A stretch of DNA of 64,000 bases from Stichopus chloronotus (taxonomy: Eukaryota; Echinodermata; Holothuroidea; Aspidochirotida; Stichopodidae). Each line of letters starts with the position of its first letter. Within the stretch, counting starts at the first letter, position 1. Where the stretch lies: the NCBI GenBank assembly GCA_021234535.1, contig CM037842.1, positions 4,925,315 through 4,989,314 on the forward strand, in the 5' to 3' direction. The notes beneath the pieces are model-generated. The model was given only the letters and a program-made list of their open reading frames with translations. It had not been told where the DNA came from and made no database searches. Both the position numbers and the translations under genes were made by a program. Positions 24,740 to 36,095 of the stretch are shown here, one piece after another.

Positions 24740-25800
24740 AAATAACACAGAAGAAATATTAGCTAAATGCAATGGCTGTTTCTTTAACCTTAAAAATTAC
24801 TCATGTTTTGTTTGTCCCAAATGTTACTAGTATTACCGTTGAGCTGAAATTATGGCAAACGAAAAAAAGACTAATATCAACTTTAAATAGAAAGCACAGA
24901 CTGTTTCTTCAAACTGTGAAAAGTGGTAATACTTGTGTTACAAACTGCTTGTATCAGGGTCGAACTGAAGTCATAGCTCATAATAAGGAAGCATTCATTT
25001 ACAATACTTGAAATAGCAAACACAGACTGTCTCTTTCACGTGCAAAAGTGGTAATGCTTGAGTTACCTTCGCATCACATATTTCTTGTAATAAAGTAAAA
25101 CTTAGTAAAGTAAAAAATCGTCATAGCACAAATATGACAGCATATACTGTAAAATAGAGACAGCAAAGACTGTCTTTTTAATGTGAAAAATTGGTTCTCT
25201 TTGTCATAGATATTACTTGTCTCTTTAAGCTGAAGTGACCAAACTTCTGTTTTCTTTGTCTTAGATATTACTTCAATGAAAGCACAATTGAAATCATGGC
25301 ACACAATAAGACAACATGTAATATAAAATGCTCCAAAACTGGAAATAGAAAGCAAAGACTGTTTTAAACCTAAAACGGTTGTAAACGTCTGTTTTTAAAG
25401 GATATACTACAACTTGCATTAAAGCCAAACTGAATGATCACGTCACAAAATAAGACATCATGTAATATGAAATGCTTCAAAAATAGAAAGAAAGTGAAAA
25501 CTGTTTCTTTAACCTGAAACGGTGATAAAACTTTTGCTTTCGTTGCAGAACAAACCACTAGCATTAAAGTAATATCATGGCACAAAATAAGACAGCATGT
25601 GATATTAATGTTTCAAAACTTGAGAAAGTATAGTCTTACACCAAAAAAGTGGTAAATATTTCTGTTTTGCCTTAAAAATTGATTGTACAAAGCCAGCTGG
25701 TAATACTTCAGTTTTCTCATCGAAATGTTTCTTTGATTAATTTGCAGAGAGCTAAAAATCATGACCCAAACAAAATAACATGGCTTATGAAAAACACTCT
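24740..25800. repeat. Degenerate tandem array, about 140-bp unit
   Basis: At least six diverged units in a row. Each has AAATAGAAAGCACAGACTG, then a GTTTCTTTAACCTG block, then AAAGTGGTAATACTT, then a GAAATCATGGCACACAATAA block, then GACAGCATGTAATAT. Clear unit starts are near 24888, 25013, 25153, 25345 and 25481. Short open frames on both strands inside it are by-products. It lies just downstream of the last exon of the minus-strand SAMD3-like gene. Confidence 0.65.
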
Positions 25801-25903
25801 CTTCAAAACTTCTGACCCAAGGATAGTGACAATAAAAACAGGCTAATATTCATGGAACAAGAACTGTGCAGCTTAACAATGAGACAATTTTTGTCTTTAA
25901 AAT

Positions 25904-26236
25904 TTATGCTACAGACGTCCTACCTTTTTTCAGGTAGGCTCTGAATGATCTATCGTTTGAAGAAAGTGTTGCACCACCCTGTTCATACGCACAGGACTGC
26001 AGGAATTCCCAGACCCCTTTGCATAAGTTTTGATACTGCAAATCAAACACTAAGTGTAACTTGTAGCACATATCTACTGCTTTCAACAATGTGTCGACAC
26101 TTATCGCTTCCCGTTCGAGGATGACAAAGACTTGTGTGGGATTCAGTTTGTAAGCGGCATACAAGCATAGGATGAATGGCTGTGGTCTCTGGCTCGGGTT
26201 AATTTTATCCAAAAAGGATGGTAAATGGCACTGCTC
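25904..26236 (-). CDS. SAMD3-like gene, last exon
   Basis: Starts after TTCATTCAGAG if the second AG is used, which gives phase 0 to match the exon before. It encodes EQCHLPSFLDKINP then QRPQPFILCLYAAYKLNP, VFVILEREAISVDTL, LLKAVDMCYKLHLVFDL and VWEFLQ, ending at a stop at 25904. This is the family's most conserved C-terminal block. The frame is intact across 110 codons. Confidence 0.65.
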   Translation of the reverse strand, partial: EQCHLPSFLDKINPSQRPQPFILCLYAAYKLNPTQVFVILEREAISVDTLLKAVDMCYKLHLVFDLQYQNLCKGVWEFLQSCAYEQGGATLSSNDRSFRAYLKKGRTSVA

Positions 26237-26812
26237 CTCTGAATGAAGATGATGTGAAATATGTTAATGTTTATTAAGTTACAGGATAAGGGTAATGTAA
26301 TTCATATGGGTAATTCCAACATTTGCATCATCAAACCTCTTTAATTAAAGTACTAATAATTTGGGCAAAACTACTTGGGACACCCAACTCCCACTTTCAA
26401 TGTTGGCTCGGGGTTACAGTTCACAGTGTACCAGTAGTGCACGGGTATCCTGTTATCCTCTCAACTAAAATTTAGGATTATAATCGCAATGTGCGGCAAA
26501 GTGTCCCAACAGTTTTGTTCAAGATTAAAGATCAAAACAATATGTCAATTCATCTGCACCGAAATTTTAACACTGGAGAAGCTGATTAAATCCCAGTTGT
26601 TCTGAGAAGGATGAGATGTTATTCCTCAAAACATCTTCAAGAAATCTTATGCTAGTTTATATTTTCAGATGCATTGATGGCCCACAATATGTCGAAATGA
26701 GCTTATTCATGATCTAATGACTACTATGTCCCTGCTTTTTCATCACTTAACTGTTTTCTGATACAATACACGTCCCCCTGTCTAACTTTTAAGTCAGAAT
26801 GAGTGGCCTCAC

Positions 26813-26982
26813 CAGTTTAGCATCGATGAATGATGACATGGAATCGTTTCGGCTGCACCGTCCACCAGACCTCATCTTGGCTTTATTTCCAAATATCAGC
26901 GGTAGTATAAATAAAGCCAGGTTCTCTTTCTCATCTACATGAGGAAATATGAAATAACCTTGATCTTCTTTCTTTAAAGACA
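26813..26982 (-). CDS. SAMD3-like gene, penultimate exon
   Basis: Acceptor TTTGACTTTCAG, donor GTGAGG. Phase 1 in (matching the donor of the 27673 exon) and phase 0 out. Encodes a KENLALFILPLIFGNKAK block that corresponds to the family's LLPYLLP-type segment before the C-terminal domain. Confidence 0.55.
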
Positions 26983-27672
26983 CTGAAAGTCAAATTACTG
27001 AGTGATTTGTAGGAAACACTTACTTTGGATACAGCAAAAATAAAGAAAAAACATATATACATATAGACTAAAATAAACTTTAGATGGTGCTTTAGTACAA
27101 TCAGTACCTCACAAATGTGGTGATATATGAAAATATTTTACTGTGCTGTTCCTTCACAGTACAGACTGTGTACAACTTGAGCGGAAGATTTCTGTTTAAA
27201 ATAATTTCATGCACCTAAATTGACATATGGCAACTTCGGAGGCAGTTACCGATAAAGTCAAATAAAAGGGCAGCATCTGGCATAAGTTATGTGTATCAAT
27301 TAACCTTATGTCCATCAGGTGGATCATTATTTTGGAATTGTGGCACTATTTTGAGCTGACTTTTGGGTGCTTCTCTTGAAGTGACATTTCTGATTAGGAT
27401 ATGAAGTCTAGCCAATAGACAAGGGTGGAAAAACTCAAGGAACAAGAAATATCAAGGGACAAGAAATGTAAGAGGCACACACCTGCAATGGACTTTACTG
27501 CAGGAAGTATGTCTCTCTGCTTTCGGTAAAATAGGTTACCTTGTCTGAAGTAATAGTTTCAGTAACAGCTAGGGGTGTGTCACTGTAGGGGATGTGTCCT
27601 TCTAGGTGCCCTTGCTATACCTGCGCAATGAGTTAGTACACAACATATAATGATACTAGAGCAGTAAATTAC

Positions 27673-27756
27673 CTGCTGGCAGAGTTTCAATATCGGTATC
27701 AATTCCAAGGATTTCTTTCCACCCTGGGACCATCAAACATGCATATTCTACAACTA
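27673..27756 (-). CDS. SAMD3-like gene, internal exon after the DIRS insertion
   Basis: Acceptor ending GTGCAG, donor GTAATT. 84 bp, phase 1 in and out. Encodes VVEYACLMVPGWKEILGIDT and then DIETLPAG. It lies between the left end of the DIRS element and the next exon. Support is splice motifs and phase agreement rather than a strong family match. Confidence 0.42.
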
Positions 27757-28145
27757 CTGCACTGTAGTTTATTCAGCCTTCAGTCATCTTGTTTGCAGCA
27801 GCTGGATAAAGGGTGTCAAAGTCTTGTTTTAACTGAAAAAGAAAAGTCAAAATTGAATTGTTATTGTTGCTACATAAGTTTGATGTTTCAACATTGTATG
27901 AAGTATAGTTGTTTAAATTATCCCATCACAGTTGTGAATGTGTCAATGACTGATGACAATGCAGGAATTGCGACATGTTCTTGACACATTCTACCGAAAC
28001 AAAAAAAAAGCAAAGCATATGGCATATTTGTGCAATGAGATTGCTGGCATGTTTTCATCCTGAGCCAACACAATGAAACTGCCCATTGCAGTCTATTCAA
28101 TCATAATCCCCACAACTCACTGGTGTGGGTATTCACGAGTGACTA

Positions 28146-28250
28146 TACTTACCCCTTGCCACAGTGCCACACTACTGCATCAGTTTGACCTATGCTCTAC
28201 AAACCTCGAAGTCAAATCTGACACCGCGCCCTCTAAGGCCTAACTCGCCC
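28146..28250. repeat. DIRS left inverted terminal repeat
   Basis: TATACTTACCCCTTGC then ACACTACTGCATCAGTTTG, then ACCTATGCTCTACAAACCTC, then GAAGTCAAATCTGACACCGC, then GCCCTCTAAGGCC. It matches the reverse complement of 36000-36095 almost base for base apart from an 8-bp insertion and a few substitutions. More diverged similarity continues inward to about 28280. Confidence 0.85.
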
Positions 28251-28500
28251 TCGTAGGACTGAGCGAGGTGCCCAACGTAAGAAAACAAAACCGTGAACAC
28301 CTACCTGAGGGGCGGATCCACCAAAGCCACCAAGGCGTCTCCCGAGTGCCGACGGGCGGGGGGAACCATCCCCCCGCTGCACCTCCCCCGGCGACTGCGC
28401 TCGGGACCCCCCAAGCCTTGAGTTTGCCGTTCCCGAAAACAATGAGAAAAAAAACGAAAGGTTTTTTTTGGGGGGGGGGTTCTAGATTTAGACTATATAC

Positions 28501-30884
28501 GGGCAGGTCCAAGCTATTTGCACTGTGACGTACGGGACATTTCAGAGATATAAATGTGTCTGAACGCTGTAAACATGAATATTCCAAAAAAAATTTCAGG
28601 TTTATACTTTTGCTATTGCTGCTACTTTAAAGCAGAATCATGGAGATTTAATGGACTTGCTGTAATTAGGTCGTACATTAATTAATATACAGTGTGACGT
28701 ACGGGACCAGAGAATTTTGTGATTCTTTTACTGAAGAGCAAAATTGAAATCGCTCTGAAATTAGAAAAGCAGTGATAAAAGTGTTATGATTGGTGGCTAC
28801 CCTATCCTTCCTACGAATAAACTGCAAAATATTTCTTTTAAAATATGCAGCGATTCTGGTACTGTGATTACGCAAAGTAAAAATGTCATGTGACGTACAG
28901 TAGATGTGACGTACAGTACGGGACAGTTTGTCCATGTACAAATTGACTATAAAATCTTATATTTTTATTGCTGAATTTGCCATAACATGCTCATTTCTAC
29001 TTGAAAATATTTTGTGGGATACCCTACAGTAATGTCAGTGGCAATTTCATGCTATGTAAATCCTTTTATGTGGGATGCGGAAAGAGCGGTGACCATATTT
29101 CGGATCATTCCACCACATAAAACATGAAACACATAAAATACATATACTCTACACATATATCAAATAATCTCTAACATCAATTCTAGCTGCATTAGTCCAA
29201 AATAAGTCATGCTGGAAAATGCAAATTCAACAAATAAACAGTTTTGGTATGTATGTACTGTAACACTGTACAGTACTACTGTACACTGCATTGAAATCCC
29301 TGCTTCTAAAAAAATCCATCTCATTCAAAACATTCCACAGTATTATTGTAATAGGCACTGCTCATCCATGTGACATGTACTGTGACACTGGACAGTATCA
29401 TACTGCAATAGACTCCCTGCCTCTGAAAAATATAGTCCACCTCATTCAAAGCATTCCATACCACTAAGTCAAAGAAACTTTCACAGACCCTGCCACCCGA
29501 TATACAGACTGGCTGTTGAAACAAGCTTTGGGTGGTTTCCGCCCATTGTAGAAATGTACAAGCTAAACTCTTTGCAATGTGTACGTCTCTGAGCCCAAGG
29601 CACAAGAACAATCTATGCACAATCAGGCGATAGTCACAATTCACAGGCCTATCACTCTTTTTTTCTTTCTGTTTCTGTCTACTACAGTAAGTCTTTTCCT
29701 CTCTGCAGCCGATTTTGCCATAGTTAACTAAAGGCAATGGTCCAATTAACTTCACAAAATCCTGATTAGGACAAATTAAATGAAAACACCACACAAATCC
29801 TTTCAAAATATGTAAAATCACAGAGCCAACCAGCAATAGAATCAGACAACAAGTGATGATTATTTTGCATTATTAGCAAATATACAATGAAACCTTAGCC
29901 TTATGTTGTGCAAAGCATTGACACCTGAAATAGTCCTTTGAATGAAGCTGCATTTATACAACACTTGATCATCTTCAGCCAATCAGACTATTTTCACACA
30001 GTCTATTCACCCTTGGATTAAATCCCGAATGTCTTCTATTGAAATCTGCTCGACTTTACACAGGAAATCTGACTTAGCCACTGAATAGCATTGCACATGA
30101 CCTCCACCCCTCCCCACACACATGCACACAATAGACTTGATAATAGCCTATAAATCAACAGCAGGGTTGCTGGTGATGGTCACAAGTCAATACTTTAGTT
30201 GCTGCTGTCAAGTGCTGTAAGGGGAGGCAGGGATTACAATCTTTCAATACAGTACAATAACTACCATCAGGTTTCCAGTATAGATGTTTCTATTGAAGCC
30301 CATGCAAGTTAACTATGATTTACTACAGGGTTCCTCCCACACTGTGTCCCGTACGTCACGTTTTGTCCTGTACGTCACATTTTTTAATTTGATAATAAAA
30401 TTTACTATGAATAACATTTCAATTAATTTTTGATGGATTTTGATCAATGTCTTAAATTAGAACTTTATAAAAGAATATCACTCAAAAGTTATTGTTTGCT
30501 CATATTAAAACATTAAAAAAGTACTGAAAATTGTGACGCACAGGACATCTGTATTTGGACACGAGCTAATTAGCAGATTTAATTAACGCACCCCCAAACA
30601 TAATATGTCAGAATTGTTGCAAGGAAAGGTGGTTCATGTCCCACACAACTTACATTCAGTTAGCTCACTGTGTTGGCAGGGAGGCAAGATTCTAAATGTC
30701 CCATACGTCACACTGAAATTTCAATTTATGCTAATTACATGGCTGTAATTGTTCAAGATAGTAACAAAAATTTAAAAAAATTATAGAAATATGAAATTTC
30801 AAAATTTAATTTGATACCACATTTAGGGTATTTCAGTTAAGTTTGAAATTTGGACTTGATGGATACAATAGCTTGGACCTGCCC
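28501..30884. mobile_element. Nested non-autonomous DNA transposon, 18-bp TIRs, 4-bp TSD
   Basis: Both ends carry the perfect terminal inverted repeat GGGCAGGTCCAAGCTATT, flanked by the direct 4-bp duplication ATAC (28497-28500 and 30885-30888). Removing it rejoins DIRS sequence. Near each end are copies of a 16-bp word close to TGTGACGTACGGGACA: 28524, 28693, 28889 and 28905 on the left, and 30345, 30364 and 30697 inverted on the right, with one direct variant at 30532. These are probable transposase-binding subterminal repeats. No transposase is recognisable. The 4-bp duplication recalls Sola or Ginger-type elements, but I cannot assign a superfamily. Confidence 0.75.
29321..29836 (-). CDS. 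Open frame of 171 codons inside the nested DNA transposon, unrecognised
   Basis: The longest open frame within the 2.4-kb nested element. It begins MLVGSVILHILKGFVWCFHL, has a lysine-rich segment (SRQKQKEKKSD) and a cysteine-poor C-terminal half. I see no DDE triad, zinc finger or known domain. It may be a remnant of a transposase exon or a chance frame. Confidence 0.22.
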   Translation of the reverse strand: MLVGSVILHILKGFVWCFHLICPNQDFVKLIGPLPLVNYGKIGCREEKTYCSRQKQKEKKSDRPVNCDYRLIVHRLFLCLGLRDVHIAKSLACTFLQWAETTQSLFQQPVCISGGRVCESFFDLVVWNALNEVDYIFQRQGVYCSMILSSVTVHVTWMSSAYYNNTVECFE

Positions 30885-31797
30885 ATACAGTATGTACAGT
30901 GGGAGAAAAACTCCCGCTCCTCCGAGGGGAACCAACAAACCATGAAAAAAAAATAATGGTTCCCCCTGCCTCCGCGGGGTGGGAGGCTGGAAGCAGGAGA
31001 GAACGGCACGGCCAAACGCAGCTTCGGCGTTGAGAGTGTCCGTGAGGTAGCAAGCGACGAACGTCGTCGGGGTCCTCCAGGCCGCCGCCTTGAGGATGTC
31101 CTCAACTGGGACCCCGCTGAACAACGCCTTGGACGTCGCTTGCCCCCAGACCTCGTGAGCCCTGACTTGTCCCTGGGCATGCGGCGCAATGACCTCGGTC
31201 AGCCAGCGCGAAATGGTATCCCTCGAGGCCGCCGAGTGCGGCCTTCTGAGAGAACAAAAAGGTGATCGGACGAACGAATGTCCTTCGTCGGATGGAGATA
31301 CCATTTCACCGCCATGACCGGACACCACTTTCTGTCCTCGGAGACCGAGGATATCTCGGGGATGAAGATATCGCCCGGCACGAAAGAAAGTGTCTGGGTC
31401 TTGGCCACGAAAGAGGGGTCGGGAACCATGCGAACCCTGTGGTTCTCGAACCTCAAGTGGCCCAGCTTGACAGAAAGAGCCTGGAGGCAGCTCCTCCGTC
31501 TCGCGACGCCGCAGCGATGAGGAACAAAGTCTTGCGAGTCAAATACCCCAGGGGGCAGGAGTGCATCGGCTCGTACGGGGCCTGGGCGAGAGCCCGCAGG
31601 ACTCCGTAAATAGACCAGGACGGCGCCAGCCGCCGTACAACTGGCCTACTGTTAGCCATCCCCCGGAGTAGCTGGGTAAGGACCCCGCTCGAACCCACCG
31701 AAGACCCATCCGCAAACCCACGGTGGATCGCCGCAATGGCCGAGCGGTAGTTCTTGATGGTGTTAACCTGCTTGCCCTCGTCAAACAGGGCCATCAA
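30837..31797 (-). pseudogene. DIRS tyrosine recombinase (YR), frameshifted
   Basis: The N-terminal part reads VNTIKNYRSAIAAIHRGF, a typical core-binding helix. The first arginine box (ARRRSCLQALSVKLGHL) is readable only in a neighbouring frame near 31440-31500. The middle is ENHRVRMVPDPSFVAKTQTL. The second catalytic box reads AHEVWGQATSKALF, where the family has HxxR, so the arginine is a tryptophan (codon at 31146-31148). The tyrosine box is AAWRTPTTFVACYL. At least two frameshifts lie between the boxes. In an active element this enzyme would integrate the circular cDNA. Confidence 0.78.
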
Positions 31798-31799
31798 GA

Positions 31800-33700
31800 A
31801 CTAGGAGACTTGGACCACGGACGCCTCAGACGGAGTAGTCTGGTGGTCTGCGCACCACCCTCGGAACTTGGCAAGTCGAGAATCGTAAGTGCGGAGGGTG
31901 GTGGGTCTCCTAGCTGACGCCACCATGGAGGCAATGCCCTCAGGAACTCCCTGTGCTCAGAGGGAATTCCGGACAGCCTCCAGGCAGTCAGATGAACCTG
32001 AACCCTAGGGTGCAACACCCTGCCCCTGTCCTTGGAGACCAGACGGGGGGCCGGTAGAAGCACTACCGGAAGGTCCACCAGCAGGTGGAGGAGTGGGAAC
32101 CACGGCTGGCAGGGCCAAAGTGGGGCCACCAGCAGCACACGGGTTCTGGACGCCCAAATTTTGAGCAGAACCCTGTGGATTATCGCGAACGGGGGGAAGG
32201 CGTACGTGTCCATGCCGTCCCAGGACAAGGACAGCGTGTCTATCGCCCAGGCCAAAGGGTGAAAGGACCTGGAGCAGAAGAGGGGAAGCTTCGCGTTCTC
32301 CCCCGTTGCAAACAGATCCAAGTTCGGGCGTCCTAACTGCAGAAACAGCCAGTCTGCCCAACTCGGATGTAGAGCCCACTCCCCCTGACTAGCTCCGCCC
32401 CTGGATAACACGTCGGCCAGCGTGTTGTCCTTCCCCGCCACGTGGGACGCCTGCACCACAATGTCGTGTTGGCGACACCACAGGAGGAAGGACCAAGTTT
32501 TCAGGCAAAGTTGAGGGGATCTCGTTCCCCCTGCCTGTTGATGTAGACCACGACTGTCGAGTTGTCGGAGAAGACCGTAAGGCTCGTGCCCTGTGCATGA
32601 TCTCATAGGGCCTTGATGGCCCTCACGACGGCTTCGAGCTCCAGCACGTTTATGTGGAACTCGGCTTCCTCTGCTGCCCACGTCGTGCGAGTGTTCTGCT
32701 GTCGCAGAAGGCACCCCAACCAGTGTGCGACGCGTCTGTAGTGACGCTCAAGGTGGGGCGCTGGGTACCAAAGGGTACTCCCTCCAGGAGATTGTCGTCG
32801 TCCAACCACCGGAGGTGGGGTCGGACGGAGGGGGACATCGGCACCGGAACCCGGAGGTCCCTGGAAGCCGGTCTCCAAAAGGACAGCAGATAGAGCTGCA
32901 GCGATCTCATGCGCAGCCGGCACAGGGGCACAACGTCTACTAGGCCAACTCCCGGAGGTGCTCGATGGAGTCTCCAGGAGTTGCGAAACAGCTTCTCTGA
33001 GGGCCCACGTTGAGGTCGAGTTGTGCCCCTAAATAGACCAGTGCCTGTGAAGGGGTGGGATGCGACATGTCCCAATTGATCACCCAACCCGAGTGTTCAA
33101 GAAGGGAGATCGTCGAACCGACGTTGAGCCAGAGAGTCCCCGAGGATCAGCCAATCGTCCAGGTACGCGAAGATCAGTACGCCCCGACGCCGAAGCTCGG
33201 CGACGACTGCTCCCGCGACCCGGGTGAAGACCCTCGGGGAGGTCGAGACACCGAAGGGGAGGGCCACGAACTTGTAACTCTCAACTTGGTACTCGAACGC
33301 TAGAAAGCGTTGGGACGCCGGAGCTATTGGGACATGTAAGTACGCATCCTTCAGGTCGAGAGACGCTGCCCACATCCCCCTCCGTAGAGTGGGGATGATG
33401 AAGGCCAGGGTTTCCATGCGGAACCTCCTTGGCCTTATGCTCCTTGGCAGCGTTCAATGGCCTGAGATAGAGGATGGGTCTCCAGGAGCCGTTCTTCTTT
33501 GGTGCCATGAAGGACGACCGGGAAGGGGGGTTTGTCCTCTTCGGTCGCCCTTACGACGGCCTCCTTTTTGAGGAGGTCGTCGAGCTCCTTCTCCAGGATT
33601 TGCTGGTGAAGCGGATCTTGTGGGTGGGTATCGATCGCCCGCCCCGGAAGGGAGGCTCAGCGGCCGTGAACTTGATTTGATATCCCATTTTGACCACATT
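31800..33700 (-). pseudogene. DIRS reverse transcriptase/RNase H and linker domain, frameshifted
   Basis: Reverse-transcriptase blocks appear in order over shifting frames: a LEKELDDLLKK-like thumb approach, KKNGSWRPILYLRPLN, then METLAFIIPTLRRGMWAASL and DLKDAYLHVPIAP, ALPFGVSTSPRVFTRVAG, and the catalytic FAYLDDWLI. RNase H follows with LSVTTDASHTGWGAF, HINVLELEAVVRAIKAL and SHVAGKDNTLADVLSRG. The last block (WADWLFLQLGRPNLDLFATG, DGMDTYAFPPFAIIHRVL) is the linker characteristic of tyrosine-recombinase retrotransposons. Five or more frame changes make it inactive. GC-rich relative to its surroundings. Confidence 0.82.
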
Positions 33701-35503
33701 TAGCCCCACCTGTCTAGGCAGAACGACTCCCAGGCCCCTGTGAATTTCCTCAATCTCCCCCCTAACTCCGGAAGCGCAGTGGGGGGGGGGGGGGAACCCC
33801 TAGGACCACGAGGGGAACTGCCCCGGAGTCTGCTGACCGTATTTGGGACGGTCGCCAGCCCAGCCAGCACCCCTGCCACGACCATGAGCAGGCTGAGAAC
33901 CGTCGCCCCTACCTCCTCTGCATCTTCCAGAAGTTGAAGGACCTCCAGAAGACGCTCCACGAAAACGAGCCCTGACAAGGGGCTCAGCAGGTACACCAGT
34001 TTGCCCACGTCAGCTCTGGAGAACTGAATATCGTCCTCCGGGAGCTGCGTGTGGGCTCATCTCAGGGCTTCCGCCACGAGAAGGAGGACCGAGGAGAATT
34101 TCAGGCCGGCTCTGGCAGCCAGATCGGCCTGATACCAATCCTCCTCAGCTCGCTTCCGTAGGGACTCGCTGAACATCCCCGAGGCCAAACCCTGTTCTGA
34201 CCTCACCTTATTTCGGGTTTCATCCGAAATAGACGGTGGGCGGAACAGCGTCTCCCAATGGCCATCAGGTAATCTGACCGGTCTCTCCTGCGCAGCAGGG
34301 AAGGCGGCCAGGGTGACCTGCCCGCAAGAGATTCTAGTTGCTTGAGGCAGTGCTCATCGACTGGAAACTCAGGCGGTCCCGAAATCTCCTCGTTCGTAGC
34401 CGACAGGCATGACCCCGAGGGCCCCCCTCCCTACGTGCGGGAGTTTCATAGCCCAGCTTGGAGGAAAGGATCTCCACAACTGAAGCTAGAAGTGAGGGAG
34501 GGAGATCAGTGCCCCTAGGGGTACTATCCTCCTCCCCGGTTTCGGGCTGCGGCGCAGTCTCCTCCGCCTGCTCCTCCATCTCCTCGAGCTCGTCGTCGAA
34601 CTCATCGGAAGCGAGGACTTCGAGCAAGTCAGGAGGTGGAGGCTCGACGGCCGCGCCTTGGGCCACTGGGGTCTCAGCTAGGAGGGAAGGCGGAGCAGAG
34701 GGTTGCTGATCGCTGGACGAGGGACGGAGGTGAGCCGTTTGCTTGGCCACCTCTCCAGCAATCAGCGGACCCAAAAGACTCGCGAACTGGGCCATCCAGT
34801 TTGGCTCAGTTGGGTCCGGAAACCCCCAAGGACTGAACGATCGGGACTTGGCAGCCCGACTGTATCCCCGGTCCGAGTTGGCCGAATCCCAACTCGGACG
34901 CGTGGAGTCCGAACGAATAGGACTCCTGGACCGGTCGGCCCGTGAAGCCCTACTCCGTTCCCGGCTCCGGCCGTGATCCAAGTGGGATCTCTAGCCGTTA
35001 CCCTGGGAGTCATGGGAGGACTCTCCGGAACCGGCGGTCGCCAAAGCGCCAAGACCCGGAGCCGGAGAAGGCCACCCTGGGTTCCTGCTAGATCCAGGCT
35101 CCGAGGAGCCGAATCTTGGGGAGCCGGCTCCTGTAACCGGCTCCCAGATTTCCCGGTATCTCGGGAATCCTGTGGGAGTACGTTCTGAGGAACGTCCTCA
35201 ACCATGGACTCCGCGGAAGGTTGGAACCCGGCCGAGCCAGTTCAACATCCCGAAGGACGGAGCACGACTCTCAACCACGGAGGGATCCGGAACCGCATTC
35301 AGCCGCCCCTAAGCCTCTCCCTCGGCCCTGCAGCCAAGACGAAATCTCGGACCACTGGGCCGAGGAGAAAGATATGCTCCGTTGGCACGGATTAGACCGC
35401 GTGCAGGAACGGTACATGGGGCACACTGAATGCGTGTCCCAATCCCTCCCGGGCCGAAACTGGTTGCATATAGAGCAACGGGGACCAGGATTTGGGGAGG
35501 ACA
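33700..35503 (-). pseudogene. DIRS gag-like ORF1, frameshifted
   Basis: Begins near MSSPNPGPRCSICNQF with a cysteine/histidine cluster (C..C..H..C..C..C), as in many DIRS ORF1 proteins. An arginine/serine-rich region follows (DHGRSRERSRASRADRSRSP), then an acidic stretch, and in the next frame FPVDEHCLKQLESLAG, FSESLRKRAEEDWYQADLA and LPEDDIQFSRADVGKLVYLL. The end in a third frame is an RGG-like tail (RGGRGDGSQPAHGRGRG). At least three frame changes and one in-frame stop. Confidence 0.7.
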
Positions 35504-35999
35504 TGCCAAGTCCGAAGGTAGTGTCACTTCTGAACCAAAAATATTTAGCGCCCTGAAAAATAACACCAAAACGATAATTAGGGGAGCTAAGGGGGAACAA
35601 ATGCAAGCAAACTCGCATATTAATGATAAACAATAAACGAGGAGGCTAACGAAACGTTACACGTGAAATACAATATAACTGTTAAAGTAGGAGGGGATTG
35701 CACAATGCCCTTAAGGGGATTGCAAAATAACGAAAGTATAGGCTAAGGGGAATAACTGTGCAGCGGCACGATATGATATCGGTCCTAGGCACGCTGCACG
35801 CAACTGAAATATTAAATCCTAAATTTCTCGGAGAAGCGAGAGTCAAACTAAGGAAAAATATAACAGGCAGAAAGACTTAAGAAACACGGAACGAAAAAAA
35901 AAAGAATACTCAGGGTTTTGTCCCGGTACAGTCGCCTTTGCAAAACCGCAAGGCATACGTATCACGTTGGAAAGGCACTCGAGCGAAAGGCAAACGAGG

Positions 36000-36095
36000 G
36001 CGAGCTAGGCCTTAGAGGGCGCGGTGTCAGATTTGACTTCGAGGTTTGTAGAGCATAGGTCAAACTGATGCAGTAGTGTAGCAAGGGGTAAGTAT
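36000..36095. repeat. DIRS right inverted terminal repeat
   Basis: Reverse complement of the left repeat: GGCCTTAGAGGGCGCGGTGT, CAGATTTGACTTCGAGGTTT, GTAGAGCATAGGTCAAACTG, ATGCAGTAGTGTAGCAAGGG and GTAAGTATA. It lies upstream of the gag-like ORF, so it is the 5' end of the element. Confidence 0.85.

Larger units (their letters stand above)
28146..36095 (-). mobile_element. DIRS-type tyrosine-recombinase retrotransposon, decayed
   Basis: On the minus strand the order is gag-like ORF, reverse transcriptase/RNase H, a linker domain and tyrosine recombinase. The ends are long inverted repeats (28146-28250 and 36000-36095), as in DIRS elements, and no target duplication was seen, as expected for that group. 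All ORFs carry several frameshifts and stops. The left end carries an 8-bp internal duplication in its inverted repeat (CCACAGTG) that the right end lacks. The element lies in an intron of the SAMD3-like gene and is interrupted by a DNA transposon at 28501-30884. Confidence 0.85.

Noticed and set aside
28233..28587. GC-rich open frames on both strands at the left end of the DIRS element
   Set aside because: They lie in the terminal/internal complementary region and poly(G) tract and match no DIRS protein.
34458..35556. Plus-strand frames in the DIRS gag region
   Set aside because: Shadows of the GC-rich minus-strand ORF1; the domain signal is on the minus strand.
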